Below are positions 48,900 through 61,000 of a stretch of DNA of 64,000 bases, piece by piece. Below the pieces are notes generated by a model. The model was not told where the DNA came from. It worked only from the letters and a program-made list of their open reading frames with translations, and made no database searches. Position 1 is the stretch's first letter. The number at the start of each line of letters is the position of its first letter. The DNA is from Neurospora crassa OR74A (taxonomy: Eukaryota > Ascomycota > Sordariomycetes > Sordariales > Sordariaceae). Location: assembly GCF_000182925.2 (NCBI RefSeq), contig NC_026501.1, positions 3,699,917-3,763,916 of the forward strand, in the 5' to 3' direction. The translations under genes were made by a program, and so were the position numbers.

Positions 48900-50421
48900 A
48901 AGTAATAAAGAACTTATTTTCTATATTACTATATATTATAAATTTAAATTACTTTACAATACTATAAGGGTTGTTAGTAATTGAAGAATCGATTAAACTT
49001 ATATTACCACTACGTATAGAAGTATAGAAATTGTAATCTTCGTTATTAAATAAAATAGGAGTTACCTACTTATTAATACCTTCCTCATTATTAGAATTAT
49101 TATTATCGCTATCCTTCTCATTATTCTAGCTAATACTCTTTACCTTCTTTACCTTCTTTAACTTTTTAAATTTAAGTTTAGTTTTATAAAGAATATTCTT
49201 AACAATATAGAATAAATAGAACTATTATTAAATATTAGGAAAAATCTCTCCTAGAGATTACTTTATTTCTTTATACTTATTAATAACAATAATAGTAGTT
49301 TCTAGAAGGTTATATTATAACCGTATTTATTTAATAATATTAATAAGGAAGTCGAAGGATATTTGCTTTTCGTTATTTATAATACTAAAGATATAATTAA
49401 GTATTGAGCTAATGTTGGTAATACTAGAAATTTAATAAAAGGGATAATTAAAGCGATTTGTATTGTATATATTATCGATAATTATAACTTTAGGGAACTG
49501 TTGAATTATATAGATATAATATATGAATATAAATACAATACCTAGTAGCCTTATCATATTATTTAGATCTATCTTTTTAATATATTCTACTTCGTTATTG
49601 TTAAATACCTTAAAGAAAGTACTAGTAGGGGTATAACTATTAAAATTACATCGACGGAGAAAGGCGCGGGTATTATAAATATCCCTCCTTATATATATCG
49701 AATTTGGATAACGGTCTTATACTATAGAAGTAACCTTACGAATTCGTATAGTATTTAATTTAGAAATATCGTTAATAGTCTTAAGTACTTCTAACTTCAT
49801 TTCATAGTATTAGGGATAAGTAGATAAGTAGTATAATTTTATATAGTTATATTCTTGGTAGCTAGGATTACTATATAAATAAAAATACTAGAATTTATCT
49901 TCTAGATCTTTCTTTACTTTAGCTTTCTAATTACATTTGCATTTCCGTAATATTATCTTTCGAATTATCGCCTTTAACATGCCCGGTTAACTATACCGAT
50001 TATAGAAGAGGTAGTATTATATATACTCGCTAATTAGGACTCTAGGTTTTATACCGCGACCGTTTCTACAGTTAATTGTAAAGCTATAATCCTTTGCCTA
50101 ATTATGAACCGCTTTATAAAGCTCTTGAATTGTAGTAGTAGGAAGGATGGCGCTAGCTAGTAGGTTAGGGATTTTATTTCTGTAGTCGATAGTAATACCC
50201 TCTTCGTTTAATTTTAATTTATTGTTAGTAGGCGAGTTAATAAAGGTATTATTATGAAAAAAGCCTTCCTACTCTTTATTGTCTTAATTAACTTAATTAG
50301 CTTAATTAGCTTAATTAGTTTAACTAGCTTAATTGGCTTAACTGGCTTAACTAGGTGGATCGCTATTACTACTCTCATTGTGAGTGAGGTCGATGGGCGC
50401 CTCTAATTCCCATAGCGGCAT
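48900..50421 (-). pseudogene. MULE 3 transposase relic
   Basis: Starts at an ATG at 50421 (MPLWELEAPIDLTHNESSNS). A 9-bp tandem (50282-50354; Ser-Gln-Ala-like units decayed to stops) follows. Then comes a FAR1-like domain (LYKAVHN-AKDYSFTINCRNGRGIKP), and further down IRKVTSIV-DRYPNSIYIRRDIYNTRAFLRR resembles the pre-catalytic part of Hop-type MULE transposases. Many RIP stops. Confidence 0.65.
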
Positions 50422-50649
50422 CTTGAAGTCGTATACGCACTACGTGCAACGTTATAAAATTTTAAGAAAGTTAATAAATAGCTTTGTCGATTAATGCGAT
50501 TGATATTTACGTACGTTTAGTCAATTTTAGCTTATTGTAGTAGTAAATGGAAGCTTGGTTGTAAAGAAAGAGGAAGAGGGAGGAAAAAGAAGGTTTAAAA
50601 TTACTAAGTCTAAAATCTGGGCATTGAACGCTTGTGAATAGGGGTTCTA

Positions 50650-52516
50650 GGCGTTGCGACCCCAACCCCGGTCACCCCCCACCCTCGGTTATGTAACTTC
50701 ATTACTAGGAATTAGATAATATTGCAAACTGGCCACTTTTGTAGGGATTTTGACGCTTCAAAATGTCATGATTGTATTCCTGATGCTCTTGAATGATATA
50801 GAGAATCGGTTGGAGGGCTCTCCCTAACTCTTGTAGCGGCGGTATTATCGTTATTGCTATAGCAACCTTTCTATACTTAGGACCCTCCTTTGAAGTATTA
50901 CAAGCAATTAGAATCTCCTCTACTTATATAAATTTATTATTACTACCTTCTTTAGCTACCTTTCTTTTACCCTTAGGCTTTGATAATTCTAGTTGAGTTT
51001 GTAGATATTAAATTTAGTGATCCTTAGTAGTGAGTTTAGCGTTTTTAATATTAAGCACTTTAGTTGCTTTTGTAAACGTAGTTCTAATATTACGGTTGAT
51101 GGAGGAGAAGTTGTAAATACCTCCTAATATATCCTTAGACTTTTAAGGGGTAGGAAAAATCATATTGCCTTATATAATATGTTTAATAGGTGGTGTTTTG
51201 GGTATTGAAGGTTGGGTTGGTAAGGTATTATTATTGAGGACTGCCTCGGGGTCGTTGATAATAATAGATTTGTTGATTGGCTATATTCCTGTTTTTCTAA
51301 ACCCTGATCTAAGGTTTTTGGTGCTTACCCCCCTTCTTGAAGTTTTCTAATAATATTAAAGGAATTATTATTTATTTACTAGTACGAATATTAGAAAGTT
51401 GGTGAAATTTTTGGTTAGATTTTTAAAGTATAATTTTATAATTGAAAAAGTAGAGCTGTCGAATAGTTGAATTTTATAAAATATATAAGAAGGTAAGAAG
51501 AGTAGTTGAACTTTATATTAAAATACTTTAATAAGGAAATCGTCGGTTATATAATATATTTATTAAGAATTAAGAGACGCTAATTATTATTAGCTGGCTT
51601 CATTTCTAGTAAATAAACCTCCTTCAACTACTGTAAAGCAATTTCTAAATTGCTCTATCTACTAAGGGTACTATTATACTTCTAACTCTTAAGTTTATAA
51701 TCTATTTTAGGGAACTATTGTTTTTGGAGGTTGATACTAGAAAAAATTACGATAGGAGTTAACCTCTTACTCTTAGCAATCCTACATTCGATAATTATTA
51801 CTTAATTTGTTGTATCGGTCGTTGTTGGGTATGCCTTTTTTATTAGGGCAATCCTAAGTACCTTACTATCCTTTAATTCCAGTTCTTAAAGACTATATTC
51901 GTTTATATTAATAATATTGGCCAGGATAATACCCTTATTATAAATTTGGGCTTCTAGAAGGTCGAAGAACTTCGTAATGGCTTCTTAGGTAGAACCTTTA
52001 ATTCTAGCCGACTTGAGTAGCTTGGAAAGTTTGGTTTTAATATTGGGATTTTTTGCTAGGAAGCGATTAATTTAATAGGCGTCCAATTTATTATAATTAC
52101 TTCCTCTTTTTAACATCAATATTACGATCCTTAATATTTGATAATAGTTAGGAGCTTAGCTAGCCTTCTTTTTATTTAATATTTATTTGTATAAGAAGGA
52201 TTTTTGGGCGGGGGATAGCTATTATTAGGGTATTTTGGCTGTACGAAGGGAGGGAGTGCCTCGTATGCGGTTGGAGATAGTAGATTAGGGTACGCTGTAT
52301 TTCTTAGCTACTATACGCTAGGAAAGTCTATTACGGATTTTAGAGATTATTTAATTGAGTAAAGACAAAGCTATTGCGATTGGAATTAATTGAATCGATT
52401 GTATTTTGGTAGAGTTATTATTGTTGAAAGAATGAGGGTATCCGGTTGCATAGGGAAATGGCAGTGTGGGGGATGCGACCGAGGGAGGGGGGTGACCGGG
52501 GTTGGGGTCGTAACGT
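50650..52516. mobile_element. Fot1/pogo-type DNA transposon nested in MULE 3
   Basis: Inverted ends CGACCCCAACCCCGGTCACC at 50657 and 52510 (about 35 bp matching). Exact termini and the TA duplication are blurred: the left flank reads TAGG, the right TA. The TIRs retain CA/TG while the interior is RIP-degraded. Confidence 0.7.
51360..52130 (-). pseudogene. pogo/Fot1 DDE transposase relic
   Basis: The minus strand reads RFLAKNPNIKTKLSKLLKSA, then FFDLLEAQIYNKGIILANI, NINEYSL-ELEL (decayed N-DE-G), KRLTPIVIFSSINLQKQ-FPKIDY and RLLILNKYII-PTISLLKY (decayed LDGH-SH-T). The line-up is that of a Tc1/mariner, pogo-branch DDE domain. Stops replace Gln/Trp codons. Confidence 0.75.
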
Positions 52517-52699
52517 ATACTCGTTGACTGGGCTTGGCGCTATCTTATTTGAAAGGCTGTTGTACGATTACTGTCTGGTTGAAATAAAAAATGGTAAAAA
52601 AAGATGCCTACGTTTAACCCTAGCCCGATTGGGGCCGCTATAGGGATTGGGGCCGCTGTAACATATGGCTGGTGCCGCCGGAGTAAATGCCTAAATATA

Positions 52700-55166
52700 A
52701 GGGAGGCTATATTAGGCTCTAAACTATTTAGTATATAATTTAAGCGGTATACTAGGGTAATTCGTAGTAGGGAGAGTAGCTTTCAATTAATTATATTAGT
52801 AAGTAAGTAACTTATATACCTACGTAATTATATTAAGAGGAATATTACCTACCTATAGGCAACCAATCCAATCTATACATATACGTGAGGCTGCCTTTGC
52901 AACCTCCTCCTTAAAATAAATATAATAGCGGGTAATATACTTATTACTAGTATAATATAAATTTACTAAACTACTATAAATAAATAACCTATATAATTTG
53001 AGGGAGCTATTATTAGATTTATTCGGTGAGGTAGTCCGTTATTTACAATTAAAGTAGTTCCTTATATAGCAACTAGCCTACTCCTTCTTACAAAGGAATA
53101 ATTCGGCGGCGATCTACTTAATAATAGCTTCCTATACTTCTCTAAATTAACAATATAGAAGTAATAAAACGGCTTTAAACTCCGGGACCAATAGGGTATA
53201 AATTATATATTACTATACGTAAAAGAACACTACCCGAATATTAACAACCCTCGTAGGAAGCGGGCCTAATTTAACTTACGTTCTAGTAACTATTTTAATC
53301 TTCTTATATATACGGCGTAATCGATCGAAATTATCTTCATTACGTTAATCTATTACTTCTCGTTATATTTATTGTACCGCTATTTAATTACTATTAGAAT
53401 TATTACTACTATTATCCTCTTTACTAAATTCTTTATTATTCTTATTCTAATTACTAAATTACTTATTACCATCTAATTCTATACGCTCCCAATTATCTTT
53501 AAGGTATTTAATAACGTTATAATTAATATGCTATATATAATATTGATATTAAACGTTTAGGAAGATTCTATTAATAGCTCTAATAAGTTGGTTATTACTA
53601 TTAGTAATAATAACTATTGGTTTAAGAACCAATAAATCATTTATAGTCTTCTTAATATACTCAATTAGCTAGCCAAATCCCTCATCCTTCTCGTTATTAA
53701 TTATTACTTGAAAGATTAGTATTAATAACGGTTTAAGGGTAATTATAATGCCCTATATTACTAGTATATAGTACCGATTTGTTTTATACGTAGCGTTGAG
53801 TAGTAGAGTATATAGATATCGCCTCTATATTTTTCTTTATTTAATTGTATATTAAAGACCGTGGCGGAGTATAGTGGGCTCCTCCTCTTATTAACCTTTA
53901 TTATAATAATAGTAGTTAAATTAATAATATTTAAGTATAATAACCTCTTTGTTATCGACGGCGTATACAAATGCCTATATATCAGCGTAACCCCCGTTGT
54001 CTTACCGGCGTAATCTCTAGCGTATATTGTTAAGGTCTTTGTATATAAGGAGCAATTTAGGGTATTGCTTCCTAACTATGATATATATATTACGTACGGT
54101 TAACTCTCGTTAACGAAGGAGACCTGTAATATACTCGTAGCTTTCTATATTAAGGGACTATCACTAAAAGATTAAATAATAAAATAAATTTCGTAATAGG
54201 GGGTAGCCTTAGTAGGTACAATCGATTGCCCATATCGAATACTTATAATTATTCTTCTTTAATTACTAAATAACAATACGGAAGGGATATCTATTAAGAG
54301 TTAACTTGCTGACACGCACCAAAAACTTACAGGTACGCACTTTCCCAGAAAAATGGGGCAGTCCAGCTGATGACACCTGACATTGTAAATCCCGTTTTTA
54401 CCCGCAAAATTTCGTCTTTTCAATGCACGCAACATCGCTGTACCTTAGCCATTTCTTTTCGCTCTTTTTCACACAGCCATCTGCACCCGCATTCTGTGCC
54501 AGTACTTTGTACTATACGCAATTACACTGCACGCTATTACACTGCACCCATCTATACTAAACACATCCATTCAATCCACCGCCTCGAGTAGAATAGAGTA
54601 ACCCCTCAATTCTATAAAAGTATTACTAGATTGGCGCTATTAGAGTGGCGCTGTCAAATTGGCGCTGTCAGATTTGCTCGCTTGCCCGCTGAAGACTAAA
54701 ATTGACAAGGCATTTACTAGGGTTTTACTGGGTTGACCCACTTCATGACATTGAAAATTACGATTTTTACACCCAAAACGACATAACTTACATGTTAGCT
54801 GCCAGATCCCAAAAGTGCGTACCTGTAAGTTTTTGGTGCGTGTCGGCAAGTTAACTCTTTATTAACGATCTTTCTGATAGTTATACAACGCTTCTTATAG
54901 GGATTCACGTTTATATTAAGCGTAGCTTCAATATAATTATAGTAATAGACTTTACAGTAGAGCTTGCTCCTATATAGTCCCGTTATAAAATAGTCGGTAC
55001 GAAGCATAAATACCCTAAACTTATAGCAATGGTATATTTCGAGAATTTTGCGTATAGGAGTATTTAAGTCGGTGGGCGGTAGAATAAAAGCGTTATTATT
55101 AGAGGGTATAGCCCATTTAGTATCGCCGTTGAAAAATGCGTGGCTATTTACAAATATAAATAACAA
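52700..55166 (-). pseudogene. MULE 2 transposase relic, split by a MITE
   Basis: The N-terminal part (55166-54866) is open for about 100 codons: AFFNGDTKWAIPSNNNAFIL, then LEIYHCYKFRVFMLRTDYF, NVNPYKKRCITIRKIVNK. It is cut there by the MITE at 54298-54857. The catalytic part at about 53400-54100 is degenerate: LKPIVIITNSNNQLIRAINRIFLNV and the HINYNVIKYLKDNWERIEW region correspond to the VVTD...A...P...HV motifs of MULE transposases. Confidence 0.7.
54298..54857. mobile_element. 560-bp MULE-derived MITE
   Basis: TIRs of ~44 bp starting GAGTTAACTTGCTGACACGC, with 8-bp flanks TCTATTAA (54290-54297) and TTTATTAA (54858-54865; one C/T difference). The subterminal sequences resemble both MULE 1 and MULE 2 ends. 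It has no transposase and almost no RIP. It lies inside the N-terminal coding part of the MULE 2 transposase. Confidence 0.82.
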
Positions 55167-55929
55167 AGAGGTAGAATCGCAACAACAGCGAGGTTATATA
55201 GAAGTTTACAGCAATATCTATTAATTATTAACAACTATATACGATCAAGAGCATTTACAAATAATCAAAATTATTTAATTTAAATAAAATTACGTACATT
55301 GAGGGTATAAATATGGTGCTATTGTGGATGCGCGTGTGCAAAGTGTTGATGTAAGAGTATGTAAAGTGCTAGTGCTAGTATAAAGTGCTAGTGCAATTGG
55401 CTGTGTGAAAGAGAGTGAAAGAAATAGCTAAGGTATAGCGATGTCGCGTGTATTACAAAGACGGAATTTTGCGGGTAAAAACGGGATTTACAATGTCAGG
55501 TGTCATTAACTAAACTGCCCCGCATTTCCCTAGTTTTTAGGTATATGTAGGTTTGGGGTGGGTGTGCGGAGGTTTACCCATCCTATTATAGGTATTTTTA
55601 ACCCTCCATCCCTAACATAAAACCGACTTTATTAAACCCCGAATATAGTCTATTAACTTCGAGGATTAAAAAACTGCTTTAGAACCGGAAACGCCGATTT
55701 CTAGTCGAGGAGTGCTCCAAAACGAGAACCGACAACAGCAATCAGCTTAGGAAGGTCGTTTACGTCCCCTACAATATCCTACAACGAGCGTAACAACAGC
55801 ATTATATCGTCGTTACCGATAGTTATTAATAGTAGTGCTCGTAGACTCGAAAATAGCATTTATAACCCGCTTACGGAAATCTCAATATACAATAATCCTA
55901 AAGCTATACTTACTATAAAGATTTTAAAT

Positions 55930-57140
55930 AAAATGGATAAAGATAATAAAATATTGAAGAAGTTTATTATTAAAGTAAATAAATTTATAGATTACAATAC
56001 TATTTCAATTGAAGATTATCGTTGGGTTCGAAAATTACTTCTCGAATTCGCAAAGGTATGCGTTAGAAAAAGTAGGTTTATACGATCTAAAGTTAATAAG
56101 GTTAGAACTAGTTTATTACTAAAAAGGATTTTAATAATTTAAAGAAGGATATTCTAAAGGAAATTAAGAAAGGTACTTAAGAGGCGCTAGAATATTAAAT
56201 TAATATTATAGCGAAAATTAGCCCGAATAAAGTTAGTATTACCCTTTAATAGTTATTTACTACTATTAAAAAGTTTATCCCTTCTAATTTCGAATAGTAA
56301 TTTACTATTAAGGGAGCGACGATTATTATTGAGTTTATAAACTATTCGAACGAAGATACAAAGACGATCCTAACTATTTATTTAAGTAAGAAGAAACCCA
56401 ATTTAATTATTTATATAATTATTAGGATACTAATAATTGGAAATTATATAATTATATTTAATAAATTTATATATAATTAATTTTAACGAAATTAAGTATA
56501 GGTTAAAGAAATTTTCGGACCTAATATTTTGATTACTATAAATATTATAGGTATACTAATTTGGAACGTACTTTAAGATAGTATTAATAATTATACTATA
56601 GCGGAAATTATATCGAATATAGTAAGGGAGAGGAACCCGGAGGCATTTATTATTAGAGTTCGGTTATAGAAGAAAAGAAACGGAGAGAATAAAGGCCTAC
56701 TTTTTATGGAAGTCGCTATTATATTAGTAGTATATTTCCTCTAGGATAAATTCTTCCTTTAAAACGGCGGCGTATACCTATACGAATTATTTTAAATTTT
56801 AAACGACATTTAATAATATTTTAAATAATAAGGAATTAAATATATAATAAAATTCTACTATTACAATAAAATTTATACCTACTATAGCGAGATTAAATAT
56901 AAAGGAGAATACTTCGGCGAAGTAAATTATCTATTTAATAATAATAGATTATTTATTTATTATAAATTATATAAAAAGAAAGGGTATCATATATATAATT
57001 ATAAGGAGTACTTTATTTTCCGGAAGGCGATTATGAAGACGTTTATTACGTATATTAAAAGGCCGTAGGTATTCGCCCCTTATAAAACCTAAGCCGGAAA
57101 GGTATTAGAATTAATAATGAAGATTATAAATAAGGGCGTC
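55930..57140 (+). pseudogene. LINE ORF1 relic with zinc-knuckle remnants
   Basis: A 69-codon open piece at 55933-56142 starts the region. Downstream about 56800-57030 shows two CCHC-type knuckles in which Cys/His have become Tyr (for example LFIYYKLYKKKGYHIYNYKEY). RIP stops are frequent. Confidence 0.55.
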
Positions 57141-57803
57141 CTACTAAACGCCCCCTTTAACTCCTATATTATTACTACCTTAGAGAAATATATTAGGGGA
57201 AGCGTAAAAAGGGGACGGCCGAGAAGTTAATCGGCCTATCCGCCTAACTAAAGCCTATAATCCTATAAAGTCCAATAAATAGATATTATATATATTTATA
57301 GAATATAGGGGGAAATTGGTTGTATAGCGGCAATAGCGCCTATATAATTATAGCCTCCCCTAAGGAAATAGTACCTTTATCATCCGCCGAAGGATTAGAA
57401 GGAACCCTATCTTAGGGTAATTAATAATTTAATTAAAGATATTCTATTAAAATATAGGGAAATTGTATAAGAAGGGAAAATTTCTATTTAAATAAAAGGA
57501 GATTTATAATATTATAGCAATTTAGGAATTAGGTAGAAACTTGAATAAGGATATTTATTATTTTAGAGGCGGAAGATATTTTAGGGTTAATTATTCGGAG
57601 AAGGGAAGGGTGGTAATATATGTAAATAAAAAATAGAATTTGAAGGACCTAGATTTTTAAATCGGAATGGATTGGACTATAATTATATTTAAAAATTTGA
57701 GGGATTTAACGACCGTCTATTCTATTTACTCTCCTATGTTTATATAGGGAATATTAGAATATTAATAAGGGTTATTACTCTTCGAATTTATTAAGGTTAG
57801 ACC

Positions 57804-57981
57804 TGTTGGTAGGTCTCTGGCATTCACTGGGCACAGCATTCACTGGGCACAGCCCAGTCCCCACTCTGTGCCCTGCCCAGACCGCACCATATCTAGCCTT
57901 CCAGACTTTACTAGTCTCCCTCTTTCTCCTCTATAGCATTTAATTAATTGTATCCAACCGCTTGATTTCGAGAGTCTCACA
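57804..57981 (+). repeat. copia 5' LTR
   Basis: 178 bp. Near its start is a 16-bp perfect tandem duplication (CATTCACTGGGCACAG twice, about 57819-57850), also present in the 3' LTR with one RIP change per unit. Confidence 0.9.
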
Positions 57982-58099
57982 GGTTATAAGCCCTCTCTAA
58001 CCTTCCCTATAATCGTATTTAATAAGCGTATTATTAACTTTAATAAGGCGCTGCAGTACCGGGTTAAAAAAAGTAACCGCGACCTTTATCGACTTAACG

Positions 58100-61000
58100 A
58101 CTCGCCTGTTCGCCTACAAATTAGCTTCGCTATATGAAGATTCTTGCTCATACTTGTTGTTTAGCGACCCCTTCCTTGAACCAGTTATCGGTTTATTCAT
58201 TATCGAATTAAGCGATTTAAGCAATTCTATTATTAAATCAATTGAATTAAACATTAGCTAGTCTAGCGACAACCACCCATCTTCTTCTCAATATATCGAC
58301 AAATCTTCCTATGCCTACGATAATTATTAGTTTATCGCTAGTCCCCCTCCTTAGTAATTATGATATCGCCGACTGGCATTAGGGACTTATAGCCGAACTT
58401 AACTACTTTCAATTCACCGAATATATTTTTAATATAATCTCGGAGCCTAATAAAGCAACGGAGCCCAAGAAATATAATACTTAGTAGACTAGACGTACCA
58501 ACGCCAACAAGATCCTGATCTTTACCCTTAAAAACCCCGATATTAACGTTACTTTAAATATTAATAATTAGGATAGAACCGGTAGAAACCTAAAGGTTAC
58601 GTATAGTCTCATTTAGTTTTGTATCGCCCGAATTACTAAAGAGGCTCGTAGCGAAGTTCTTACCGAGTACCTAACTATTAAGTACACTAACTTTAATACT
58701 ATAGTCTCCTTTCTCAACCACTATATTGTATTCCGTAAGCGTATTAAGGATGCCAAGTTCATAATCGATAGTAACTTCGAAGTTACCTTCCTTTACAATA
58801 CCGTAAAGACCGCCTATCCTATTGACGCTAGATATTGGGCAGTTGCTTTGGAAGCCAACGAGCTGGATATCGGTTCTATTTTAGTTAAGCTTAGTAATAT
58901 TAGTAATATTGAGTCCTGTATTAATATTAATATTAATATCTAGAAGTTGGCTAATAATAATAATAATACTAATAAGAATAATAATAATAGTAATAGTGGC
59001 TCGACCGATAAGAAGAAAGATGATAGTAGAAAAATCGATTATACTAACTATAATAAGAAGATTTACCCTACTTAGAAGTATATCTCCTGTGGTTATTATA
59101 TTAGTAAGAAGGCGGATATCTACTGGGTCTATTACCCTAAGAAAGTACCCGATACTGAGAAGCCTAAGAAGGATATAATAGCCAAGAAGGTAGCTAATGT
59201 TAGTACTAGTGCCTTTACCAACAACGCTTCTACTAATTTTATTATTCCCGCTACCTCTACTAATTCTACCTTATTATATAAAAGTAGAATATTTATAGGC
59301 ATATCCAATATAGGTAGCAGTATAGATTTTTACTAGAGCCCCTAGCCAACGCTATTGAACGTATTGACTATAATTAGAATAGTCAATCAATCGATTCCTC
59401 TAATTTACAACTCCAACTTCAATATGCCTACAGTGATTTCGTTAAAGACCAATAAGCTCTAAAGCAATATCAACAACTAGACAGCATACGAGATCTGGTT
59501 ATTTACAACTCTAATTGTACGAACAATATTTTCAACCACCTTAAATAGTTTATAAATATACAACTACTCCCTTATTCTACTATTCATACAATCAATAATA
59601 GAACTTCGACTTACACTTACCACATTAGTACCGTTGAGTTAACTATAGTTATATTAAATAATATTACTATTAAAGTTAGAATTAAAGATTGCATTTACAG
59701 TCCCTTTATACCGGTAAACCTATTGACTACAAGAGGTCTTCTCAATAATAGTATAGTTTAGGATATAAAATCCAACTAAATATTTGTATATAGCAAGGTC
59801 ACAATACAATGCAAGTAGATTAACGGCCTTCCAATCCTTCTAATATTTATATAACCGGATTTTCCCTAAGATGTTTATTATACTATAATAGCATTAATCA
59901 ACTACTCAACAATATATTATCGCCTTATACACGCAAACAAAGACCAGGTTCTTAAAATTTACGAAGCGGCCGGTATTAAGTTAAATAATACCTAAGACTA
60001 TTTTTATAAAGTATACATTAAAGCCAAGGCTTACAATATAATCCCTAAAATCGCCAACGAAATCACAACTCAACTATTAGCATATATCCACGTCGATATT
60101 GTTTCCTATACTTTACCTAGCTATAAGGGATATAAGTATATACTTCATTTTATTAATTAGGTTACTGGCTTCCATTGGGCAAGGTTTATAGTTAATAAAG
60201 GTGACGCCTTCATTTAAATTAAAGAATTTAAGAAATAGGTCAAATTATAAAGCGGACTGAAAATTAGGGTATTTGGTTTTAACAGCAGTCTAGAATTTGG
60301 CTTTAATACTAAAGAATTTCAATGTAATAAAATCGTCGATTAGGTATATATAGAAGGCATCGAACTTCTAAAATTAATACCCTATATTCTATAGATGTAA
60401 GGTAAAATCGAGAGAGCTAGTGCTTTAATTATACAACGTACTAGAGCTTTAAAATTAGATTTTAATATCCCAGAATATTTATAACTATTCGTAGTAGACT
60501 ATATTGTAATACTTCTTAACCTTCTACCTTCAAAAGCTTATAATAGGAAGAGCCCGTAGGAGTTACTCGCTAATATAGCCAACTTCCTAAACCAAATCAA
60601 AAAGCCATATTTTAAGTACTTAAGGTCTTACTTCTATACGGCTTACTATTTTATTAAATCAAAAAAGCGACCTCAAAGCGATAAACTTCGTACTAGAGCA
60701 CAGAAAGGTCATTTTATCGGTTTTAACAACATCCACAATCGCATTATATTTATTTGGAATCTTTATATTAGTGAAATTGTTAGAACTAGCGCAGTAACCT
60801 TCCTTAAAGAAGACCCGGTCAACTATAAAGATCTAATCCGTAGTAGTGATAGTAACGTTATTAAATATTATATCATCTTTTCAGACCAGACAGTTAATAA
60901 AACTAATAAGGTAGTAGATAGCGGTTACTAAATTTGGGTTAAAGTGGATAGTACGATTCTACAGTTATATTTATAAAAAGCAATCGAATCGCCCCAATAA

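Larger units (their letters stand above)
46959..52691. mobile_element. MULE 3, 5.7 kb, nested in MULE 2
   Basis: TIRs begin GGCATTTACTCCGGCGGCAC, exact at both ends, and continue into a duplicated 18-bp motif AGCGGCCCCAATCCCTAT. The 8-bp TSD is TAAATATA (46951-46958, 52692-52699). The family differs from MULE 1/2 in TIR and transposase sequence. A pogo/Fot1 element is inserted at about 50650-52516. Confidence 0.85.
46144..55579. mobile_element. MULE 2, 9.4 kb including nested elements
   Basis: TIRs start GGGTAAACCTCCGCACACCC at both ends and are flanked by the 8-bp duplication ATCCTATT (46136-46143, 55580-55587). The subterminal sequence (GTCAGCTGTCATGTAAAATA and following) is shared with MULE 1 and the MITE at 54298. 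The host portion is about 46144-46950 plus 52700-55579; MULE 3 and a MITE sit inside. Transposase is on the minus strand. Confidence 0.88.

Noticed and set aside
50282-50354. CRISPR-like or regulatory tandem array
   Set aside because: Simple 9-bp tandem within the MULE 3 transposase coding (decayed Ser-Gln-Ala-like units); no spacers.
54370-54849. Open frames of 73 and 69 codons within the MITE
   Set aside because: The element is non-coding; the frames follow TIR and subterminal sequence with no domain.
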